Source: a bacterium (GTDB lineage Bacteria; Auribacterota; UBA3054). From it: 5,159 nt of DNA. The notes under the pieces were generated by a model that saw only the letters and a list, made by a program, of their open reading frames with translations, was not told where the DNA came from and ran no database searches. Positions 1 to 5,159 of the stretch are shown piece by piece (position 1 is the first letter of the stretch; every line of letters starts with the position of its first letter). The DNA lies in contig JAFSWV010000097.1 in the NCBI GenBank assembly GCA_017444325.1, forward strand, positions 1-5,159. The letters are read 5' to 3'. The position numbers were made by a program, and so were the translations under genes.

Positions 1-46
1 AAAAAAAAAAAAAAAAAACGCGGCCGCTCACGCGGCCGCTTTTTTT
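1..46 (-). terminator. Rho-independent terminator of the secA-lipoprotein-sirtuin unit
   Basis: Read on the minus strand, two copies of the self-complementary octamer GCGGCCGC (plus-strand 32-39 and 20-27) form an 8-bp stem around the tetraloop GUGA, followed by one G and then 18 T residues up to the window edge. GUGA is of the stable GNRA class, and the hairpin lies about 25 nt after the sirtuin stop codon. Seven A residues precede the stem (plus-strand T40-T46), so it could also work in the other direction, but on the plus strand the loop is UCAC and only seven T residues follow. The minus direction is therefore the better reading. The tract may continue beyond the window. Confidence 0.9.
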
Positions 47-64
47 ATTTGCAATCACCTGGCC

Positions 65-775
65 TCAAAGGCCCACAGCATTGCCTAACGTTTCGCCGAT
101 GGGTTCGCGGATGATTAGGTCGGCGTTGCGGTCGTAGGGCGTGGCGCTCTTGTTGATGAGGACTATTGTGTCGCCTTTGAAGTAATTGAGGAGGCCGGCG
201 GCGGGATAAACGTTAAGGGACGTTCCGCCGACGATAAGCGTCTTGGCGCGCATGATGTCTGTTACGGCGCCTCTGACAGTCGCATCGTCCAGCGATTCCT
301 CGTAGAGGACGACGTCGGGCTTGATGTAGCCGCCGCAGGAGCACAGAGGGATGCCGTCGCAATTCTTGATGTAGTCAAGGTCGAAGCTTTTCCCGCAGTT
401 CAGGCAGTAGTTGCGGGCGACCGAGCCGTGGAGTTCCCAGACGCGCTTGCTGCCGGCTTTGGTGTGCAAGGCGTCGATGTTCTGGGTGACGACGGAAATG
501 AGTTTCCCTTCCTGTTCAAGCTTAGCCAGGGCTAAGTGGGCTTTGTTGGGCTTGACGCCCTCAACTAAGATCTTGTCGCGGTAAAAGCGGAAGAACTCCT
601 TCGTATGCTCGAAGAAGAAGGAATGACTTAAGATCGTCTCCGGAGGATAGTCGTACTTCTGGTTGTAAAGTCCGTCCACGCTCCTGAAATCCGGGATGCC
701 GGACTCCGTGGAAACGCCGGCGCCGCCGAAGAAGACGATGCCGTCGCCAGCTAAGATCTCAGCAAGCTCTTTCAT
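65..775 (-). CDS. cobB: Sir2-family NAD-dependent protein deacetylase/deacylase
   Basis: This is a sirtuin of 236 residues, the usual size of a bacterial catalytic core without extensions. Sirtuins remove acyl groups from lysines using NAD+, giving nicotinamide and O-acyl-ADP-ribose, in the cytoplasm. The sequence shows GAGVSTESGIPDFRS at 18-32 (NAD-binding GAGxS and the GIPDFR loop), TQNIDALH at 97-104, the catalytic His116 in ELHGS, a zinc module with C124 and C127 then C145 and C147, PDVVLYEE at 153-160, and GTSLNVYPAA at 184-193. The second zinc pair is C-x-C rather than C-x-x-C, a variant I also associate with clostridial-type sirtuins. The ATG overlaps the stop of the upstream lipoprotein gene (TAATG) and no Shine-Dalgarno sequence is visible, so translation is probably coupled. 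The family is certain. Substrate and acyl preference cannot be read from the sequence, and the symbol cobB is used in the broad family sense. Confidence 0.96.
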   Translation of the reverse strand: MKELAEILAGDGIVFFGGAGVSTESGIPDFRSVDGLYNQKYDYPPETILSHSFFFEHTKEFFRFYRDKILVEGVKPNKAHLALAKLEQEGKLISVVTQNIDALHTKAGSKRVWELHGSVARNYCLNCGKSFDLDYIKNCDGIPLCSCGGYIKPDVVLYEESLDDATVRGAVTDIMRAKTLIVGGTSLNVYPAAGLLNYFKGDTIVLINKSATPYDRNADLIIREPIGETLGNAVGL

Positions 776-777
776 TA
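773..777 (-). promoter_or_regulatory. TAATG stop-start overlap (probable translational coupling)
   Basis: The TAA stop of the lipoprotein gene (777-775) and the ATG of the sirtuin gene (775-773) share one base. The bases just upstream (ACGATCCCTTTTA) contain no purine-rich Shine-Dalgarno sequence. Ribosomes finishing the lipoprotein would be well placed to restart on the sirtuin. The overlap is seen directly; coupling is an inference. Confidence 0.6.
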
Positions 778-897
778 AAAGGGATCGTACGTTTCGCGGT
801 AACGGACGTTCTCTTTCTCGCTGGAGATCACCGGGAGAAAACGGCAGGCGCTCAAAGCGAAAGCCGCAAGCAGAATTAGGATCACGAGTTTTTTCAT
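775..897 (-). CDS. Very small predicted lipoprotein (40 residues)
   Basis: A complete reading frame of 40 codons plus TAA fills the gap between secA and the sirtuin gene. Its N-terminus is a textbook type II signal peptide: MKK, a hydrophobic core LVILILLAAFA (4-14), then the lipobox LSAC (15-18), so lipidation at Cys18 is expected. The mature part is only 23 residues, polar and charged (CRFLPVISSEKENVRYRETY, then DPF), with no recognised domain. Arginine follows the cysteine, so there is no Asp-type inner-membrane retention signal by the E. coli rule; whether that rule applies in this organism is unknown. The ATG lies 4 nt after the secA stop, with a weak GGAAAA ribosome site overlapping the end of secA. 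The stop overlaps the sirtuin ATG. The tight fit at both ends argues for an intact gene rather than a remnant. I do not recognise a family and assign no function. Confidence 0.72.
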   Translation of the reverse strand: MKKLVILILLAAFALSACRFLPVISSEKENVRYRETYDPF

Positions 898-901
898 AGT
901 C

Positions 902-3880
902 TTATTTTCCGCAACAATTCTTGTATTTCTTACCGCTGCCGCAGGGGCAGGGATCGTTCCTGCCGACTTTGGGCTGCGTTCTGACTATAGTCTTCTGTTT
1001 CAATGCTCCGCCCGCTCCGCTGTAAGCGACGTCAGACATGTGCATCCCCTCGTCTGAGATCTGGGTTCTCGAAGAGGTTGAAGAGCTGTCGCTGACGTCG
1101 TTGTAGCTGTAGGTCGCATTGCTCATATCCATCAGAGCCTGAGGATCGCGTACAGTCGTAAGGTTGAAGAGCGATTTGGCGACTTCGCCGGCCAGGCTTT
1201 CCATCATAGTGGTGAAGATATGATGGGCTTCCTTCTTGTACTCAAGCAAGGGGTCTTTCTGGCCGTAGGATCTCAGATACACGGACTCGCGGAGGCCGTC
1301 CATCTCGTAGAGATGATCCTTCCAGAACTTGTCGATGGTCATCAAAAAGACGATGTGCTCGAGCTTGCTGACGTTCTCCTCGCCTTCGATCTGGATCTTC
1401 CTGTTGTAGGCCGCCCAGACAGCGTCCCTAAGATAATGCTGCAGTTCGGAGGGATTCTTCATCAGTTTCGCGACGTCGTCCCTGACAAGGTTGACTGGGA
1501 AGAGCGTCAAAACTTTCGCGATGAACTGATTGACCATGCTGGAGGTCACTTCCTTGAACTCGCCCTGGGCCGCCATGAAATCGTCAACGATGTTGCCGGC
1601 GGCGTCATCCAAGAACTGCATGGCGTCTTCCCTTATGTTGTCGGTCATCAGAAGGTGCGTGCGGAACTCATAGATGACCGCGCGCTGCTTGTTCATGACG
1701 TCGTCAAATTCCAGCGTGTGTTTGCGGATGCCGAAGTTTCTTTGCTCGACTCTCTTCTGGGCCGTTTCGATGGAGCGGTTCAAAAGCGGGTGCTGCAGCT
1801 CTTCGTTCTCCTGCATGCCCATCTTTTCCATGAGCGTGGCGATCTTGTCGCTTCCGAACAATCTCATCAGGTCGTCTTCAAGGGAGACGTAGAATCTCGA
1901 CGAGCCCGGGTCGCCCTGACGGCCGGAACGGCCGCGCAGCTGGCGGTCGATGCGGCGTGATTCGTGGCGCTCCGTGCCGATGATGTGCAGGCCTCCGAGT
2001 TCGGGGACGCCGGGGCCGAGTTTAATGTCGGTGCCTCGGCCTGCCATGTTGGTGGCGATCGTCACGCTGCCTTTTTGCCCGGCCTGGGCCACGATCTCAG
2101 CTTCCCTCTCATGGTACTTGGCGTTCAGGACGCTGTGGGGTATTTTAAGACGCTGGAGCATTCTGGACAGGACTTCCGACTGATCGACCGTAACGGTGCC
2201 GACCAAGACAGGCTGGCCTTTTTCGTAGCAGCGGCTGATGTCCCTTATCACGGCGTTGTATTTTTCCCTTCTGGTCTTATAGACCACGTCGTTGAGGTCT
2301 TTTCTCTGCACCGGCTTGTTCGTCGGGATACTGACGACGTCTAAGTGATAGATCTGCTGGAATTCCTCAGCTTCCGTTTCCGCCGTGCCGGTCATACCGG
2401 CCAGCTTCTCGTAAAGGCGGAAGTAGTTCTGGATCGTGATGGTGGCGTAAGTCTGCGACTCGCCTTCGATCTTGACGTTCTCTTTGGCTTCCAGGGCGCT
2501 GTGCAGTCCGTCGCTGTAACGGCGGCCGGGCATGATGCGGCCGGTGAATTCATCGACGATAAGGACCTTGCCTTCCTGCACGACGTAGTTCACGTCTTTT
2601 TCGAAGAGCACGTACGCTCTCATAAGCTGCGAAAGATTGTGCAGCCTCTCGCTAGTGTCGTGGTAAACTCTCTGGAAGGCTTCCTTGGCCGCGACTTTCT
2701 CTTCCGCGGTCAAACCTTCGTCCTCGTCGATCTTCATCGTCTCCTCGACCGGATCGGGGAGAATGAACTTCGACTGGTCTTCAGGGGAAAGCGTCGCAAG
2801 GCCTTTGTCGGTCAGGAAGACTTCGTTGCTCTTTTCGTCCATGGCGAAATAGAGGTCTTCCGTGATCTTGTGCATTTCCTTGCGCTTCATGTCGGCAATA
2901 AGGTCGGCATGGATCCTATCCAAGAGCTTGTGGTTGTCCGGGTCCTCCATCAGCTTCGTCAGCAGGTGGTTCTTCGGATTGCCGCGGCGGACGATGTACA
3001 TCAAGCGGCCGGCTTTGTAGCGGTCGTTCTCGTCGCCCGTCTTCAGGAGCTCTTTGGCTTCATGCAGCATGTCATTGCACATAACCTGCTGCTTCCCTAC
3101 CAAAGTCTGCACGAGACTTTTTATCTCCTGGTAATTATTTTCCTTGGAGACGCCGACCGGACCGGAAATGATAAGGGGCGTTCTCGCTTCGTCGATAAGG
3201 ATCGAGTCCACTTCGTCGATGATAGCGTAATAGTGGCCGCGCTGCACCATCTCTTCCTTGCGCATGGCCATGCCGTTGTCGCGCAAATAGTCAAAGCCGA
3301 ATTCGCTGTTCGTTCCGTAGGTGACGTCGCAGTTGTACTGGATCCTTCTTTCCGCGGGATCCATCTGGTTCTGGATGCAGCCGATCGTTATCCCTAAGAA
3401 ATCGAAGACGCCTTTGTTCCACTGCGAGTCGCGGCGCGCCAGGTAATCGTTCACCGTCACGACATGGACGCCTTTTCCGGTCAGGGCGTTAAGATAGATC
3501 GGCATAATGGAGACAAGAGTCTTGCCTTCGCCGGTCGCCATTTCGGAAATGGCGCCGCGGTGCAAAACGATGCCGCCTAAGATCTGCACATCGTAAGGGA
3601 CCATGTTCCAGACGTAAGGGGAGCCGCAGACTTCCCAGCTCTGCCCGCACAGTCTCCGGCAGACGTTCTTTATCACCGCGAAAGCCTCGATCATCAGATC
3701 GTCAAGAGTCTCGCCTTTCGCGAGCCTTTCCTTGAATTCCGCAGTCTTAGCCTTTATCTCATCGTCACTAAGTTTCTGGTAAAGCTCTTCCTGGGCATTC
3801 ACCTTCGCAACCAGCGGACGCAAACGCTTAACCACCCGCTTGTTGCGGTTGCCCATGATCAGTTTCATTATCCAAGACAT
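902..3880 (-). CDS. secA: Preprotein translocase ATPase subunit SecA
   Basis: SecA is the ATPase motor that drives unfolded preproteins through the SecYEG channel. At 992 residues this copy is longer than the ~900 of E. coli. Visible in order: a Q-motif region ending VPYDVQ (94-99), Walker A MATGEGKT (114-121), VTVNDYLARRD (141-151), the DEVD box (222-225) followed by ARTPLIISGP, the EFTGRIMPGRRYSDGLHSAL block near 442-462, TNMAGRGTDI near 610-619, GRSGRQGDPGSSR near 645-657, and a zinc-binding C-terminus C978-x-C980-x8-C989-C990, which in known SecAs contacts SecB or phospholipid. Extra length comes mainly from about 100 residues after 242 (for example RRGNPKNHLL) and about 14 residues before VPYDVQ. 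Both are features I associate with Bacteroidota and PVC SecAs. The ATG has AGGAG 10 nt upstream. It is the first gene of a unit with the lipoprotein and sirtuin genes. No frameshift or missing motif is seen. Confidence 0.99.
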   Translation of the reverse strand: MSWIMKLIMGNRNKRVVKRLRPLVAKVNAQEELYQKLSDDEIKAKTAEFKERLAKGETLDDLMIEAFAVIKNVCRRLCGQSWEVCGSPYVWNMVPYDVQILGGIVLHRGAISEMATGEGKTLVSIMPIYLNALTGKGVHVVTVNDYLARRDSQWNKGVFDFLGITIGCIQNQMDPAERRIQYNCDVTYGTNSEFGFDYLRDNGMAMRKEEMVQRGHYYAIIDEVDSILIDEARTPLIISGPVGVSKENNYQEIKSLVQTLVGKQQVMCNDMLHEAKELLKTGDENDRYKAGRLMYIVRRGNPKNHLLTKLMEDPDNHKLLDRIHADLIADMKRKEMHKITEDLYFAMDEKSNEVFLTDKGLATLSPEDQSKFILPDPVEETMKIDEDEGLTAEEKVAAKEAFQRVYHDTSERLHNLSQLMRAYVLFEKDVNYVVQEGKVLIVDEFTGRIMPGRRYSDGLHSALEAKENVKIEGESQTYATITIQNYFRLYEKLAGMTGTAETEAEEFQQIYHLDVVSIPTNKPVQRKDLNDVVYKTRREKYNAVIRDISRCYEKGQPVLVGTVTVDQSEVLSRMLQRLKIPHSVLNAKYHEREAEIVAQAGQKGSVTIATNMAGRGTDIKLGPGVPELGGLHIIGTERHESRRIDRQLRGRSGRQGDPGSSRFYVSLEDDLMRLFGSDKIATLMEKMGMQENEELQHPLLNRSIETAQKRVEQRNFGIRKHTLEFDDVMNKQRAVIYEFRTHLLMTDNIREDAMQFLDDAAGNIVDDFMAAQGEFKEVTSSMVNQFIAKVLTLFPVNLVRDDVAKLMKNPSELQHYLRDAVWAAYNRKIQIEGEENVSKLEHIVFLMTIDKFWKDHLYEMDGLRESVYLRSYGQKDPLLEYKKEAHHIFTTMMESLAGEVAKSLFNLTTVRDPQALMDMSNATYSYNDVSDSSSTSSRTQISDEGMHMSDVAYSGAGGALKQKTIVRTQPKVGRNDPCPCGSGKKYKNCCGK

Positions 3881-3890
3881 AAAAACTATA

Positions 3891-3895
3891 CTCCT
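3891..3895 (-). promoter_or_regulatory. Shine-Dalgarno site of secA
   Basis: AGGAG on the minus strand lies 10 nt before the secA ATG at 3880. This supports the chosen start, which also gives the expected SecA N-terminus (a short basic segment followed by LRPLVAKVNAQEE). The spacing is slightly long. Confidence 0.7.
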
Positions 3896-3911
3896 AATTC
3901 TGTATTTGTTT

Positions 3912-3920
3912 ATTTTATCA
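3912..3920 (-). promoter_or_regulatory. Candidate extended -10 promoter of secA
   Basis: On the minus strand TGATAAAAT reads as a TGn extension plus a TAAAAT -10 hexamer. No good -35 is present; TTATTT 15 bp upstream (plus-strand 3933-3938) is the nearest. An extended -10 can work with a weak -35. Transcription would start near the minus-strand A opposite T3905, giving a leader of about 25 nt that contains the AGGAG site. TATGAT at 3917-3922 is an alternative -10 but also lacks a -35. Confidence 0.4.
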
Positions 3921-3929
3921 TATTACCTC

Positions 3930-3958
3930 TTGAAATAACCTCGCGCATGTGGTAAACT
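3930..3958 (+). promoter_or_regulatory. Sigma-70-type promoter of the acyltransferase gene, giving a leaderless or near-leaderless mRNA
   Basis: TTGAAA (3930-3935) and TAAACT (3953-3958) are separated by exactly 17 bp, with a TGG extension directly before the -10 hexamer. Start of transcription is expected at about 3965-3966, and the ATG begins at 3966. No Shine-Dalgarno sequence lies between the -10 and the ATG. Together these predict that the mRNA begins at or within a base of the start codon. Confidence 0.6.
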
Positions 3959-3965
3959 GCTAGAC

Positions 3966-4619
3966 ATGAATAAATTCAAAACAAATCTTCTGGCTTTCCT
4001 GCTGTATTTCTACAGCAAAAAGAAAAGAAAAGCCTTTCGCGCCAAGCACTACCGGAATGCCGAATACGACCGCGAGCTCCGCAAACGCGGCATCCTGGGC
4101 CGCGACTCCTTCGTAGGATTCGGCACCATAATCACTGACAAACGGACGCGCATCGGCAAATTCTGCTCGATCGCCAGCAATGTCATGATTGGAACCACTA
4201 CGCACCCGACTCAGTTCCTAAGCTCTTCCTCCGTCTTTTACAAAGACATAAGCAATGTCACGGAAGGGCTGGCCCTCCCCAGATCCAAATGGGTGAAATA
4301 CACTTTCTCGCAGCCCGTCACCATCGGCAACGATGTCTGGATCGGAAGGAGCGCCATTGTAATGGACGGTCTCACCATAGGCGACGGCGCCATAGTCGGC
4401 GCAGGCGCTGTCGTAACGCACGATGTCCCGCCGTACGCGATCGCGGTGGGAGTTCCCGCCCGTGTGATCAAATACCGTTTCGACGAAAATACCATCCAGC
4501 GTCTTTTAAAAGTGCGCTGGTGGGACCAACCAGACGAAGTCATCGCCTCACTCAAGGCCGATGATGTGGAAGGCTGCCTTAAGATACTGGAAGCCCTTCC
4601 CGAGCCTCCCGTTAAGTGA
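3966..4619 (+). CDS. CatB/Xat-type hexapeptide-repeat acyltransferase (probable O-acetyltransferase)
   Basis: This 217-residue protein belongs to the left-handed beta-helix acyltransferases, which act as trimers and move an acetyl group from acetyl-CoA to a sugar or other hydroxyl or amine. The helix is visible as isoleucine-rich hexapeptide turns: IGKFCSIASNVMIG (63-76), then VTIGNDVWIGRSAIVMDGLTIG (118-139) and IVGAGAVVTHDVPPYAIAVG (143-162), closing with VPARVIKYRF. TTTHP (77-81) supplies the His80 expected to be catalytic, and residues 82-115 form the loop that interrupts the helix as in CatB/Xat enzymes. The C-terminal helical tail has the RWWD-type motif (around 184-187). The N-terminus is unusual: a hydrophobic stretch LLAFLLYFY (8-16) followed by KKKRK, which could place the enzyme at a membrane. 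The substrate cannot be read; a polysaccharide or glycolipid O-acetyltransferase is as likely as a xenobiotic one. It is transcribed alone, divergent from secA. Confidence 0.9.
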   Translation: MNKFKTNLLAFLLYFYSKKKRKAFRAKHYRNAEYDRELRKRGILGRDSFVGFGTIITDKRTRIGKFCSIASNVMIGTTTHPTQFLSSSSVFYKDISNVTEGLALPRSKWVKYTFSQPVTIGNDVWIGRSAIVMDGLTIGDGAIVGAGAVVTHDVPPYAIAVGVPARVIKYRFDENTIQRLLKVRWWDQPDEVIASLKADDVEGCLKILEALPEPPVK

Positions 4620-4625
4620 TCAACG

Positions 4626-4642
4626 CCGCGCAAAGCGCGCGG
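4626..4642. terminator. GC-rich hairpin between convergent genes (possible weak terminator)
   Basis: CCGCGC (4626-4631) pairs with GCGCGG (4637-4642) around a 5-nt loop, six base pairs plus a possible G-U pair. It lies 7 nt after the acyltransferase stop and 15 nt beyond the stop of the opposing gene. Neither side has an immediate T-tract; on the plus strand TATTTTT follows only about 17 nt later. It sits where a shared terminator would be expected, but it is not a canonical one. Confidence 0.4.
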
Positions 4643-4656
4643 TAGCAAGAGCCCGG

Positions 4657-5159
4657 CTATTTTTCGCCCTTCACTAACAGGCGGTAAACTTTAAGTTTGC
4701 TCCCTGCGCAGCCCAAAAGCCCGATTCTTTCCGCCGGGCGTTTCGTATTGTCGCCGTACCAGCCGATCTCACGGCCGTCGCAGATCAAAAAGAAGTATTT
4801 TCCCCTTCTCTGGAACTGCATCGTATGGCGGCCCGGCGTCAGCGCGAAAGCCTTTTCGCACACTTCGCCCAAGCCTTTCAGCCTTATCTTCGAAAGCTTG
4901 TTGCCGTATCCTCCCAGGAAGCCCACGCTGTCCTTGCCGGGATCGATGTCGCCTGTCCCACTCTCAAAAGCTCCCAAAACGGCGTCCGCTCCCGCTTCGA
5001 ACTCCATCATTACCGTGAAATCCTCACCCTTGAAGCCCGGCGCCAAAAGATAAGCCGTCGCGTTCCGAGGCATATCATCCTTCAAACTCAGCGCGCCGTC
5101 CTTCACTTCGAAATATTCCGAAGTGCACTCGAACCCGCTAAGGTCCGCATCCTTCGAGA
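4657..5159 (-). CDS. Partial gene, C-terminal part of a ConA-like/DUF1080-type beta-sandwich protein
   Basis: The frame is open to the right edge, so the visible 166 residues are the C-terminus of a longer protein and the true start is outside the window. A GTG at 5106 is in frame but is internal: upstream codons continue the domain (DLSGFECTSEYFEVKDGALS). The fragment alternates short beta strands and ends with a pattern common in concanavalin-like jelly rolls: GRHTMQFQRRGKYFFLICDG, then REIGWYGDN, then a final strand set around ERIGLLGCAGSKLKVYRLLV. The opening DLSGFE and VKDGALSL recall the DUF1080 (3-keto-disaccharide hydrolase) family, which is frequent in PVC bacteria, often in secreted sugar-acting proteins. 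That placement is by resemblance only; a non-catalytic LamG-like domain is possible. No signal peptide can be judged because the N-terminus is missing. It ends with TAG, 37 bp from the convergent acyltransferase gene. Confidence 0.75.
   Translation of the reverse strand, partial: SKDADLSGFECTSEYFEVKDGALSLKDDMPRNATAYLLAPGFKGEDFTVMMEFEAGADAVLGAFESGTGDIDPGKDSVGFLGGYGNKLSKIRLKGLGEVCEKAFALTPGRHTMQFQRRGKYFFLICDGREIGWYGDNTKRPAERIGLLGCAGSKLKVYRLLVKGEK

Noticed and set aside
61..73. Small GGCC/GGCC hairpin across the sirtuin stop codon
   Set aside because: It has only four base pairs and no T-tract. The strong terminator just downstream makes it unnecessary.
696..899. A 67-codon plus-strand frame across the sirtuin start and the small lipoprotein gene
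   Set aside because: It is antisense to the lipoprotein and sirtuin frames, Arg/Ser/Pro rich, and without a domain or ribosome site. The minus-strand reading explains the region much better.
2345..3397. A 350-codon open frame on the plus strand inside secA
   Set aside because: It lies wholly antisense to conserved secA motifs, its product is low in complexity (V, L, F, H rich) with no recognisable domain, and it has no ribosome site. It is the mirror of biased codon use in secA, as are the shorter plus-strand frames at 1220-1960, 1674-1892, 1950-2183 and 1964-2344.
4218..4648. Minus-strand frames opposite the acyltransferase (also 3960-4205), and a plus-strand frame at 4289-4564
   Set aside because: All overlap the well-supported hexapeptide acyltransferase in other frames, and their products show no family features.
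4697..5053. A 118-codon plus-strand frame opposite the partial right-edge gene
   Set aside because: It is Pro/Ser/Lys rich without domain features and antisense to a frame that shows a consistent beta-sandwich pattern and stays open to the window edge.
5104..5106. GTG as the start codon of the right-edge gene
   Set aside because: The same frame stays open to the edge, and the 17 codons before it (DLSGFECTSEYFE and more) continue the domain. The GTG is best read as an internal valine.
1..5159. A defence island, CRISPR array, mobile element or toxin-antitoxin pair
   Set aside because: No repeat array, transposase, integrase, terminal inverted repeats or toxin-like gene is seen. A sirtuin domain can occur in defence proteins (ThsA, DSR, SIR2-Ago), but this one is a single-domain enzyme with an intact zinc module, the deacylase type.

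Overview
The window looks like an ordinary chromosomal housekeeping region from a Gram-negative-type bacterium, most likely of the PVC group (Lentisphaerota, Verrucomicrobiota or Kiritimatiellota), with the Bacteroidota side as second choice. The main reason is the SecA protein. It carries a W-x-M-V-x-Y-D-V-Q form of the Q-motif region and a roughly 100-residue insertion after the DEVD box, both of which I associate with PVC and Bacteroidota SecAs. A lipoprotein signal peptide and a possible DUF1080-like jelly-roll protein fit that assignment. This is recall of family features, not a phylogeny.

Left and centre, minus strand (3880 down to 1): a three-gene unit reads secA, then a 40-residue lipoprotein, then a Sir2-family NAD-dependent deacylase, then a strong intrinsic terminator. 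Four bases separate secA from the lipoprotein gene. The lipoprotein stop shares one base with the sirtuin start (TAATG). The lipoprotein gene is shorter than usual ORF cut-offs and would easily be missed. The terminator has an 8-bp GC stem, a GUGA (GNRA) loop and a T-tract of at least 18.

Centre right (3881-3965): an 85-bp divergent intergenic region. Minus-strand secA has an extended -10 and a Shine-Dalgarno sequence. The plus strand has a good sigma-70-type promoter (TTGAAA, 17 bp, TAAACT with TGn) placed so close to the ATG of the next gene that the transcript should be leaderless or nearly so. The upstream parts of the two promoters overlap.

Right (3966-5159): a plus-strand CatB/Xat-type left-handed beta-helix acyltransferase converges on a minus-strand gene that runs off the right edge. 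Only the C-terminal 166 residues of that gene are present, and they resemble a ConA-like or DUF1080-type beta-sandwich. A GC-rich hairpin lies between the two converging genes.

I see no mobile element, CRISPR array, tRNA, rRNA or defence cassette. The least explained item is the tiny lipoprotein locked between secA and the sirtuin. Its position suggests shared expression, but nothing in the sequence shows that the three products work together.
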